Of a stretch of DNA of 64,000 nucleotides, positions 53,859 to 61,189 are shown piece by piece. The notes beneath the pieces were generated by a model, which made no database searches, was not told where the DNA came from, and worked only from the letters and a program-made list of their open reading frames with translations. Numbering within the stretch: position 1 is the first letter of the stretch; each line of letters starts with the position of its first letter. The DNA lies in assembly GCF_003990915.1 (NCBI RefSeq), contig NZ_BHXQ01000002.1, positions 186,001-250,000 on the forward strand, in the 5' to 3' direction. The stretch comes from Chryseotalea sanaruensis. GTDB taxonomy: Bacteria; Bacteroidota; Bacteroidia; Cytophagales; Cyclobacteriaceae. A program made the position numbers and the translations under genes.

Positions 53859-54308
53859 TCAAGACCAGCCAAAATGCTTTTTGATAATTGATTTCTTGTC
53901 ATCCGTTGTTTCCGAATGAAACACACACTTACCATCTTTAAAATGAAATATCATTGGCGCGACTATACCCATTTCATAGCGCTCATAGTTGTTCATTGTG
54001 TCGTGATGTATTCGGTTTTTCGGCAAATCCAACTTATCAAGACCAAATTTCTTTATAGTATCATTATCCTTTGTTGATACAACGATGTCAAGATTATTCG
54101 CTTTACTTTCCATCAGCATCTTTACTGTTCCTTGCAAACAAGGGTTACATCCATCAAGTGGTAAAAATATCAGAATTGTTTCTTCTTGTGGAATAGTATA
54201 ATTTACCTCTTTGGCTAAAAATTTGTCTAGGGTTTCTCTGTATGGATAATCGCATGAAGGGGTGCATGAAAAACAAAAAAGAATGAGCAGAACATATATG
54301 ATTTTCAT
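53859..54308 (-). CDS. CxxC lipoprotein, thioredoxin-like
   Basis: 149 residues. Lipoprotein signal ending in LFCFSC (Cys15). A small alpha/beta domain contains ILIFLPLDGCNPCLQG, with the CxxC pair Cys54-Cys57 at the start of a helix after a beta strand, as in thioredoxin folds. The later strand (MIFHFKDGKCVF) fits the fold, but the cis-Pro is not certain. Its start overlaps the DUF4221 stop by four bases (ATGA), so the two are coupled. A role in making, breaking or sensing disulfides of the cysteine-rich peptides nearby is inferred. Confidence 0.7.
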   Translation of the reverse strand: MKIIYVLLILFCFSCTPSCDYPYRETLDKFLAKEVNYTIPQEETILIFLPLDGCNPCLQGTVKMLMESKANNLDIVVSTKDNDTIKKFGLDKLDLPKNRIHHDTMNNYERYEMGIVAPMIFHFKDGKCVFHSETTDDKKSIIKKHFGWS

Positions 54309-55489
54309 AGTTTTAGCGGTTTATAGGCAATGAATTTTAAACTATGCTCTTCATTCATAGGGTTATTTGGATGGTTGATATTTATCCACAATAATCCATC
54401 AGACACAAAACAAAAATCGTCCATAAACACATTAGCTGGCAATAGCACTTCTCCGGCTACACCAAAGTCACGATCTAGTATCAGCACTGATAAGTCGTTT
54501 GTAAGCTTGCCATTCATAAGACCATCAGCTGCCAGTAGTTCTTGCGGGTGTCGAACAAACCGATAGAAGATGCTATTGTCTTTATCAAATAATAATCTGT
54601 CGTATCTTCCATTTGTGATATTGTAGTTGCGTTGCTTTTGTAAGGGCATAGACTCATTACCTACCTTTGTTGATGCTTCTATACGTGCTGGCAAATATTT
54701 GCTTCTAGCATAAACAGTTTTAACAAGTTCCTTTGTTTGTGGGTGATAGAGATACATGTTATGGTCTGCATCAAAATAATGAATATCATAATCATCAGTT
54801 AGTAATCTTTGCAAATTCGATCGAAGGAAATAAATGTCGTCACCTTTGAAAAAATCAGGGTAGTAACCATAATTTCTAATAATCATTTTCTGCTTAATGT
54901 CATAATCAACCGCTAACGGAAACTGGTAATATGCGGAGGTTTGCTGACGAATAAATGGAGAAATCCAAAAGGTAAGCAAATTAGTAGCTGGAATGTAGGA
55001 TGGATCAAAATAATCAACCATCATAGCCTCATAGTTACTGCTACGATCAAGTTGATTATCCACATTATAGTTATCAGTTACCTGGCCCAAGGAGTCAACC
55101 AACTGTATATTATTGTGATTAAATGTGAATAGAAAAATTGAATCTTTTTTGTGTAGATGGAATCCTTGCAGTTGAGGCACAGCATGCGGCCCTTCGTTTT
55201 GCAAAGCAATGGTTTGGAAGTTTTGTTGAGTTGCAAAATTGTAAAGATAGATCCGATGTGCATTGCTGCTATAAATGGCAAGTACATTTTGTCCACTAAA
55301 CTGCCTAAATTGAAAAAGGGGATAAAAATTTGATGTGAGTGAATCAATTGGTACACTCAAAGTGTCATATGGTACAAGCGTGTACTTTTGGGTTGAAATA
55401 GTATTATGTTGTAGGTGCTGTTCCGTTTTAGTATTTGAGCAAGCCATACAGGCTAAAAAAAGAAAAGCCAAGAAGCTTATATTTTTCAT
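54305..55489 (-). CDS. DUF4221 lipoprotein (copy B)
   Basis: 394 residues. Lipoprotein signal ending in LACMAC (Cys17). The mature protein shows the repeated four-stranded units expected of a beta propeller and the family pattern QTIALQNEGPHAVPQLQGF near residue 95. It corresponds to SIAFQKEGPNAIPTAGSF in copy A at 56105. It follows cysteine-rich peptide gene B across a terminator, and is coupled to the CxxC lipoprotein. The function of DUF4221 is unknown; location at the envelope is clear from the signal. Confidence 0.8.
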   Translation of the reverse strand: MKNISFLAFLFLACMACSNTKTEQHLQHNTISTQKYTLVPYDTLSVPIDSLTSNFYPLFQFRQFSGQNVLAIYSSNAHRIYLYNFATQQNFQTIALQNEGPHAVPQLQGFHLHKKDSIFLFTFNHNNIQLVDSLGQVTDNYNVDNQLDRSSNYEAMMVDYFDPSYIPATNLLTFWISPFIRQQTSAYYQFPLAVDYDIKQKMIIRNYGYYPDFFKGDDIYFLRSNLQRLLTDDYDIHYFDADHNMYLYHPQTKELVKTVYARSKYLPARIEASTKVGNESMPLQKQRNYNITNGRYDRLLFDKDNSIFYRFVRHPQELLAADGLMNGKLTNDLSVLILDRDFGVAGEVLLPANVFMDDFCFVSDGLLWININHPNNPMNEEHSLKFIAYKPLKL

Positions 55490-55521
55490 TGAGTTAGATA
55501 TTTCGGGGAGAAATTAAGATC

Positions 55522-55558
55522 AAAAAAGGCATCCAGCCAGAGCGATCGAGGATGCCTT
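55522..55558 (-). terminator. Intrinsic terminator after cysteine-rich peptide gene B
   Basis: Minus strand: AAGGCATCC, a 15-base apex, GGATGCCTT and a further T run. It lies 24 bp after the peptide stop and before the DUF4221 gene, so the lipoprotein genes downstream depend on read-through or on another promoter. Confidence 0.88.
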
Positions 55559-55581
55559 AAATGTTTAAGAATTACTAAGTA

Positions 55582-55815
55582 TCACTGCAACTCCATTACA
55601 CTAGCTCCTCCACCGCCTTTACACTCCTGCTCAACACCACATTGGTTGCCGGACTCGGAACATTTACTCCCACTGGGTTGACAATCAACCACCTTTCTTA
55701 CACAGGGTCCATTACATGGGTCACTTGCTTCAACAGCATACACAGCATCTACACCTAGTGCTAGTACAAAAGTAATTACACAAAGGGAAAGAATTTTAAT
55801 CAAGCTTTTTCTCAT
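55582..55815 (-). CDS. Secreted six-cysteine peptide B
   Basis: 77 residues. Signal peptide about 1-27 (ALGVDA/VYA). The mature peptide (about 50 residues) has six cysteines at 34, 38, 45, 52, 59 and 65, with near-regular spacing of 7 residues, and a Gly-rich end (KGGGGAS). Its size and position resemble the NVEALA-type small exported peptides that accompany six-bladed propeller proteins in Bacteroidota, but the sequence is not that family. It has its own terminator and an inverted repeat 35 bp upstream, so it is probably made in excess over the lipoproteins. Confidence 0.75.
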   Translation of the reverse strand: MRKSLIKILSLCVITFVLALGVDAVYAVEASDPCNGPCVRKVVDCQPSGSKCSESGNQCGVEQECKGGGGASVMELQ

Positions 55816-55849
55816 AAAGATTTTTGTTTTGGTTAAAGAATATATTTTA

Positions 55850-55878
55850 GATTAAACAAAATAATCGCTTGTTTAATC
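55850..55878. promoter_or_regulatory. Inverted repeat upstream of peptide gene B
   Basis: GATTAAACAA/TTGTTTAATC, a 10-bp perfect inverted repeat with 9-base spacer, 35 bp upstream of the start. It may be an operator or a 5' leader hairpin. No clear TAnnTTTG box is seen nearby. Confidence 0.5.
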
Positions 55879-56104
55879 ATTGAATAAAACTAGAGGAAGG
55901 TTTTTAAAAGCGTAAATTCACTATTGTGATTTGTATACCATTAAAAGTTCTTTGTTGATTGCTTAAAGTCCAGCGTAAACTTTCACATCCCTAAAACTCA
56001 ACTAGCAGGATTTTATAAGTATATAAATCAAAGTAATTTTTTAATGCGTATAAATTAATGTAGAAGCTTCGCAGCTAGTAATATTACTAAATAAAAAAAC
56101 TGAA

Positions 56105-57241
56105 TTATTTTTGATCAACCTTTATAGTATAAAAAGAAAGATAACTCTCAGACTTAATATTAGCTTGATTGTACAGAAAAACAAGTCCCTCTCTGGTTAC
56201 ATCATATATTGGTGTTAACTTAGAACTTAGTTTTATGGAATCTAAGTATTCAAACTCACTATTGAAGATCATGAGGTAGCTCTCTTCATGTTTTTTTTGA
56301 AGGCTTTCTGTTTTATTCTTCCTGACCATGTAATATAATTCCCTATACGGATCAAATATTGGATAAAAGTATCTGGGTGAATTGAAGAAATAATTCACTC
56401 TTTCGCCAGTACTATAGGAAGACTTACTTAATGGTGGAATATCAGTGTCGTCTGTCTTATTTAACTCAATAACATTATGAGTTGATGAATCATCATTCTT
56501 GGCTATTTGATATACAGTAGAACTTATCGGAAAATTATAGACGAGTTTTCCATTACTTCGATCAACGTAAGGCAAATCAAGGTCTCCATAAAAATTATCT
56601 TTGAATAATGATGGAAAAGAACAGGTTATAAGCGTATTGGCAATATTTAAGCCATCGAAATGGATATCTAATATATAAAGTTGTTCATAGAAATCATCAT
56701 TTAATCGTTTTACTGCCTTATAGACGGGTAGTGTTAATACATTATCATCACTAAACGACAATTTAGAATAGTTACCGTAGGTCAACTCTAGAGGAGAAAG
56801 GCTTAGTCCCTCCATACCTTCTAATTGATCAAACTTTATCTTTTTTAATACAGTCCCTTCATGGTTCAAAAAGTATATAAATGCATTACCATAGATTATA
56901 GTTATAAAGTCTTTATTAACTGCAAAACTCCCCGCAGTAGGAATAGCATTGGGCCCCTCCTTTTGAAAAGCAATTGATTTGAGAAATTTCTTGTTTGTAA
57001 AGTCAAAAAAATCTAAGGCATGCGTTGTATGATTATAACCAACGAATACGTCTTTTCCATCCATTTGTAGAAAATCTGTAACATAGTATAAACTAAGTTG
57101 TGATGTGTTTATTGGTACACTGGTTTCGGAATAAGTATAATCTATTGAACTATCTGTCTTTGTTCCTGAGCAACTAACTAATATAACAAAAATAAATAGG
57201 AACCCGGTTGGGTTCCTATTTATTAACAACCTTCTATCCAT
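56105..57241 (-). CDS. DUF4221 lipoprotein (copy A)
   Basis: 378 residues from the ATG at 57241. Lipoprotein signal MDRRLLINRN...VILVSC (Cys24), then a propeller-type protein with the family motif QKEGPNAIPTAGSF. It is a distant paralogue of copy B at 54305, with the same place downstream of a cysteine-rich peptide gene. The start lies inside that peptide gene (19-bp overlap), and the region encoding its signal peptide contains a strong intrinsic terminator. A TTG at 57262 in the same frame is a less likely start. Confidence 0.8.
   Translation of the reverse strand: MDRRLLINRNPTGFLFIFVILVSCSGTKTDSSIDYTYSETSVPINTSQLSLYYVTDFLQMDGKDVFVGYNHTTHALDFFDFTNKKFLKSIAFQKEGPNAIPTAGSFAVNKDFITIIYGNAFIYFLNHEGTVLKKIKFDQLEGMEGLSLSPLELTYGNYSKLSFSDDNVLTLPVYKAVKRLNDDFYEQLYILDIHFDGLNIANTLITCSFPSLFKDNFYGDLDLPYVDRSNGKLVYNFPISSTVYQIAKNDDSSTHNVIELNKTDDTDIPPLSKSSYSTGERVNYFFNSPRYFYPIFDPYRELYYMVRKNKTESLQKKHEESYLMIFNSEFEYLDSIKLSSKLTPIYDVTREGLVFLYNQANIKSESYLSFYTIKVDQK
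57191..57224 (-). terminator. 15-bp perfect hairpin terminator inside the DUF4221-A signal sequence
   Basis: AATAAATAGGAACCC and its exact complement flank a four-base loop; on the minus strand TTATTTTTG follows. The hairpin begins at the stop codon of peptide gene A and covers codons 7-17 of the DUF4221 gene. It is therefore at once the terminator of the peptide gene and coding sequence of its neighbour. Confidence 0.85.
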
Positions 57242-57426
57242 ATAATCGTACCTGTTAAACAACCATCACAATTGTCTTCAACATCCTGAATCACTTCATT
57301 TCTCCAAGATTCACAAAAATAATAGTCATCTGTGCAACACGCTAGCAAATCAGAAGCAAGGGGTCCAGCAACTAAACCAAAAATCATTAATCCAGAAATC
57401 AAAATTTTTTTTGTTCTGCTTTTCAT
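57223..57426 (-). CDS. Secreted six-cysteine peptide A
   Basis: 67 residues. Signal peptide about 1-25 (basic start KSRTKKI, hydrophobic ISGLMIFGLVAG). The mature part has exactly six cysteines at 30, 31, 38, 53, 56 and 67, the last being the C-terminal residue, plus several acidic residues. It shares cysteine number but not spacing with peptide B. It lies between a small HTH gene and DUF4221-A, overlapping the latter. Disulfide bonding after export is inferred. Confidence 0.72.
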   Translation of the reverse strand: MKSRTKKILISGLMIFGLVAGPLASDLLACCTDDYYFCESWRNEVIQDVEDNCDGCLTGTIIWIEGC

Positions 57427-57480
57427 AATATAAAAATTTAATTTTCTGTCACTATTGACATTAGTACCAATTAAGACATC

Positions 57481-57503
57481 GAGCGTGCAATTTCATTGCA
57501 CTC
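57481..57503. promoter_or_regulatory. Palindrome between the HTH gene and peptide gene A
   Basis: GTGCAAT/ATTGCAC with a TTC spacer, extended by GAG/CTC with one bulged base, 55-77 bp upstream of the peptide start. It is a candidate operator for the HTH protein encoded next to it. Confidence 0.45.
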
Positions 57504-57545
57504 TGAAGATTTCTTAAAAAAGAAGTTATAAAATTTTCAAAAAGC

Positions 57546-57561
57546 ACCTTAAAATTAAGGT
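57546..57561 (-). terminator. Weak AT-rich hairpin after the HTH gene
   Basis: ACCTTAA/TTAAGGT with a two-base apex; on the minus strand GCTTTTTG follows. Possible weak terminator 15 bp after the HTH stop. Confidence 0.4.
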
Positions 57562-57575
57562 ATATTGATTTATTG

Positions 57576-57800
57576 TTACGGGTTAGGACTTTCCGGAACA
57601 TTTTGATATAGATAAGTCTTTTTTCTTTTGCAATAAATAATAGTAACTGCTTTTTCGCTTACCAGATACTCGAGATAGTTAAAAACCATCCGTCTTGAAA
57701 CACCTAACCTTTTTGCTAATTCAACCGGTGACCCCGTTGCCTCCTTCTGAATAAGTTCATCTAAAAATTCAAGTCGCTTGCTAATTTTTTCAAACTGCAT
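57576..57800 (-). CDS. Small HTH DNA-binding protein
   Basis: 74 residues from the ATG at 57800. A single winged-helix-type HTH (HTH_11/DeoR-like): RLEFLDELIQKEATGSPVEL then AKRLGVSRRMVFNYLEYL (recognition helix near residues 36-48), and a basic wing YCKRKKTYLY. There is no ligand domain. It is the first gene of the minus-strand cassette that contains the two peptide/DUF4221 modules and probably regulates it. A TTG at 57809 is an alternative start. Confidence 0.8.
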   Translation of the reverse strand: MQFEKISKRLEFLDELIQKEATGSPVELAKRLGVSRRMVFNYLEYLVSEKAVTIIYCKRKKTYLYQNVPESPNP

Positions 57801-58041
57801 TGATCTCAATTAATTTCGACAATAGTGCTTTTTTTATTCGCTACACAACATAGCAGCTATTGCTACCTCATTTCAAATAAAGAAATAAATGACCAACATG
57901 CAAGCACTATTTTAAAATTAAACCCCATTGTCTGTGAGCTTACACACTAGCTAACATCCACTCAAAAAACATTCAAATCCTCTAATTGAGTTCGGGTAGC
58001 AGAATATCTCATGACTAATATTATATTGGTCTTTATTTTTA

Positions 58042-61000
58042 ATGCTACGCTTCTTACTTCAACGACCTATTGCCATTACTATGTGTTTGATTGTCTCCGC
58101 GGCAATAAGCATAGTGGCATTCTGGCAACTACCTGTTTCTTTACTCCCTGCTATTGATGTACCTGAAATCACTATCTCCGTCAAATCTCCAAATAGCTCC
58201 GCTCAGGAAATTGAACAAAATATACTTAAAACCATACGGGAAAATATGCTTAGCCTCAATGGTTTAAAAGCCGCAGAAAGCATAGCACAAGACGAAACAG
58301 GGCGGGTGTCTCTGCACTTTGAGTATGGTACCAATATGACTTTGTCTTATATAGAAGCCAATGAAAAAATTGATCGGCTTACACCTCAGCTACCGCAAAA
58401 TCTTGAAAGACCCATTGTAATAAAATCCAGTACTGCGGATCTTCCCATTGTACGCATACAGGTTTCGCCCAAAAACGAAAATGATATACTTCAATTATCA
58501 GAGCTTACCAGCAAAGTTTTAAAACGAAGGCTTGAACAGCTAGCTGGTGTTGGCCTTGTTGATATTAATGGAACAGTTAAGCGGGTTATACGCATAGCAC
58601 CTAACTATGAGGTGCTAAAAAGTTTAAACTTAAGTGAAAGTACTATTGCACAAACCATTGAAAACGCTAACCTCGACCTGGGCTCTGTCTCTGTGAAAGA
58701 TGGTAATTATCGCTATTTTTTAAAACTAAGTGCTAAGGTTACAAATCCCGAAGACGTAGAGAATCTTCCCATTCTATTGCCTGAAGAAAAGGGTGTTATT
58801 AAACTAAAAAATGTTGCAAACATTTATTACGAGGCCGAAAAACCATTGGGCTTTCATTTGTATGGTTCACAACAAGGCTTGGTTATAACGGTGCATAAAC
58901 AGATGCAGGCTAAAATGCCCGAGCTGATGCCCGTCTTATATAAGGTTGTTGAGCAGTTTAAAGCAGACTATCCACAATTTGAATTTGATGTAACTCAAGA
59001 TCAATCGCTATTGCTTACACTTAGTATTAATAATTTGTCGCAGTCGCTTTTGTGGGGTGGGCTTTTTGCTTTTGCTGTACTTTTTCTTTTTATGCGTGGC
59101 TGGCGCGAGCCGCTGATTATGGGTATCGTACTTCCTGTTTCATTATTACTGGCCTTTTCATTATTCTACGCATTTAACATCTCGCTAAACATTATTTCGC
59201 TCAGTGGTTTGGCGCTAGGGCTAGGCATGTTGGTTGATAACTCTATAGTTGTTATCGACAACATAATGATGAAACGCAAGGAGGGATGTGATCTTCTTGA
59301 TAGCTGTGTGGTGGGCACCCAGGAAGTAATAGTACCCTTATTAAGTTCTGCGTTAACCAATATGGCTGTTTTCATTCCGCTTATTTATATGAGTGGAATA
59401 ACAGGGGCTTTATTCTTCGATCAGGCCTTATCGATTGCTGCCATATTGAGTGTTTCGATACTATGCACTTTTATTGTTGTACCATTAATATACATTTTAT
59501 TCTTTAAGAATAGAAAATCAGAATTACAAGCTGATAGTTTCTTTTTTGAAAAAATGAAGGATGCCTACGAGCGTTCTTTTCTATTTATCTGGCAACATAA
59601 AAAGTTAAGTTTGTTATTGATGAGCATGCTTATTCCAATAGCCGTTGCTTTACTCTTTTTATTACCTAAACAAGGATTTCCTGAAATAGAAAGAACAGAA
59701 ACAATTATTGAAATAAATTGGAATGAACCCATAGATGCTGTAGAAAATAAACAACGCACCATAAAGTTTATAGATTATTGTACGGAATTTACGAAACAGG
59801 CCGAGGCAGATATCGGTCACCAACAATTTTTGCTAAGTACTGAAAATTATTCTGTGCAGCATGCATTAGTATATTTAGCTTACCATAATGCCAACGATAA
59901 AATTAAATCAGATCCACGATTTATCGAATACTTCTTAACAAATTATCCACTGGCTAAAATAAAGGTCTCTGCAGCCCCTAATTCTTTCGAGCAATTATTC
60001 CAAACATCAAGACCTGTATTAGAAGCCCGCTTCCGTGACAATGAAAAAACAATTCAGCTATCTGAAGATCAAGTCAATGATTTATTGCAGATTACTGAAG
60101 CAAAAGCAATTGCAGTAAAAGGCAAGGGTCTAGAGACTGAAACAATGGCCTACATTTACATTGATTTCGATAAACTAAAGTTATATCAACTCAATTATCA
60201 AGATGTTATCAGGCAGCTAAAAATTGCTTTTGGGGAATATCAAATTACTGATTTTAAAAGTTTTGGAGATGTAACACCGGTTTTGTTTAGCCAATACAAT
60301 ATTGATTTTGAATCAGCCTTACGTGCTATAGAAATAAAATCAGTAAGTGGCATTAATTATCCACTTAAGGATTTTGTGACTTACGAATTTAAAGACAGCT
60401 TCAAGAATATAACAGCTGATGCAGCTGGTGTATATCAATCTATTTCACTTAGCAATTTCGATGATCCGTCAGTATTAGAACCAATCTTCACAACCTTTGC
60501 TAAGCAACAAAATCTTGTCGTAGATTTAACAGGCACCTGGTTCGAAACCAAAGAAAACCTGAGCAGCCTGATACTCATTTTACTTGTTTCAGTTCTTTTA
60601 ATGTATTTCATTCTAACTGCTGAGTTCGAATCATTGAAACAACCCTTTCTTGTTATGCTTACTTTTCCACTAGGTTTTGCCGGAAGCCTGATGCTGCTTT
60701 GGATTAGTGGTGGTTCGCTTAACATTATGTCTGGCATTGGTATGATTGTGGTGTTGGGTATTTTAGATAATGATGCTATTCTGAAAATTGATAGAATAAA
60801 TAAACTCAGAGAAACACTTCCTTTGGAGAAAGCTATTAAACAGGCGGGTCTAGACAGGTTGAAACCAATTGTGATGAACACCTGCACTAACGTGTTGGCC
60901 ATTACCCCTATTATATTTTCATCAGGTATAGGCGCTGATCTACAAAGACCCATAGCCATTACAACTATTGGCGGGCTAATTGTTGGCACTTTTACTGCAC

Positions 61001-61062
61001 TATATTTTGTGCCATTACTCTATTGGTTTAGTTCATCTAAAAAGAATAAAGCTCTACAATAG
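58042..61062 (+). CDS. RND efflux permease (HAE1-like)
   Basis: 1,006 residues with the 12-helix, two-porter-loop RND plan. TM1 starts at LLQRPIAITMCLIV. TM4 carries MLVDNSIVVIDN, so the first of the two proton-relay Asp of AcrB (D407) is present and the second is Asn. The TM10 segment GILDNDAILKID has no Lys at the AcrB K940 position. It would export hydrophobic or peptide-like substrates with an adaptor and a TolC channel. The adaptor at 51481 on the same strand is the likely partner, separated by the minus-strand cassette. Confidence 0.9.
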   Translation: MLRFLLQRPIAITMCLIVSAAISIVAFWQLPVSLLPAIDVPEITISVKSPNSSAQEIEQNILKTIRENMLSLNGLKAAESIAQDETGRVSLHFEYGTNMTLSYIEANEKIDRLTPQLPQNLERPIVIKSSTADLPIVRIQVSPKNENDILQLSELTSKVLKRRLEQLAGVGLVDINGTVKRVIRIAPNYEVLKSLNLSESTIAQTIENANLDLGSVSVKDGNYRYFLKLSAKVTNPEDVENLPILLPEEKGVIKLKNVANIYYEAEKPLGFHLYGSQQGLVITVHKQMQAKMPELMPVLYKVVEQFKADYPQFEFDVTQDQSLLLTLSINNLSQSLLWGGLFAFAVLFLFMRGWREPLIMGIVLPVSLLLAFSLFYAFNISLNIISLSGLALGLGMLVDNSIVVIDNIMMKRKEGCDLLDSCVVGTQEVIVPLLSSALTNMAVFIPLIYMSGITGALFFDQALSIAAILSVSILCTFIVVPLIYILFFKNRKSELQADSFFFEKMKDAYERSFLFIWQHKKLSLLLMSMLIPIAVALLFLLPKQGFPEIERTETIIEINWNEPIDAVENKQRTIKFIDYCTEFTKQAEADIGHQQFLLSTENYSVQHALVYLAYHNANDKIKSDPRFIEYFLTNYPLAKIKVSAAPNSFEQLFQTSRPVLEARFRDNEKTIQLSEDQVNDLLQITEAKAIAVKGKGLETETMAYIYIDFDKLKLYQLNYQDVIRQLKIAFGEYQITDFKSFGDVTPVLFSQYNIDFESALRAIEIKSVSGINYPLKDFVTYEFKDSFKNITADAAGVYQSISLSNFDDPSVLEPIFTTFAKQQNLVVDLTGTWFETKENLSSLILILLVSVLLMYFILTAEFESLKQPFLVMLTFPLGFAGSLMLLWISGGSLNIMSGIGMIVVLGILDNDAILKIDRINKLRETLPLEKAIKQAGLDRLKPIVMNTCTNVLAITPIIFSSGIGADLQRPIAITTIGGLIVGTFTALYFVPLLYWFSSSKKNKALQ

Positions 61063-61189
61063 CAGATCAATAAAGTTCTTTGCTGACTCTTTACATATTG
61101 AAATAGCGCTAGAGATATTCTTTTTAGTATGCACATACTATGCTACTGATCTTAATAGCTATTGCATTTGTTCAGAAAGAATTTAGACG

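Noticed and set aside
60435..60989. 184-codon minus-strand frame inside the RND gene
   Set aside because: Antisense shadow of transmembrane coding sequence; the plus-strand protein is clearly the real product.
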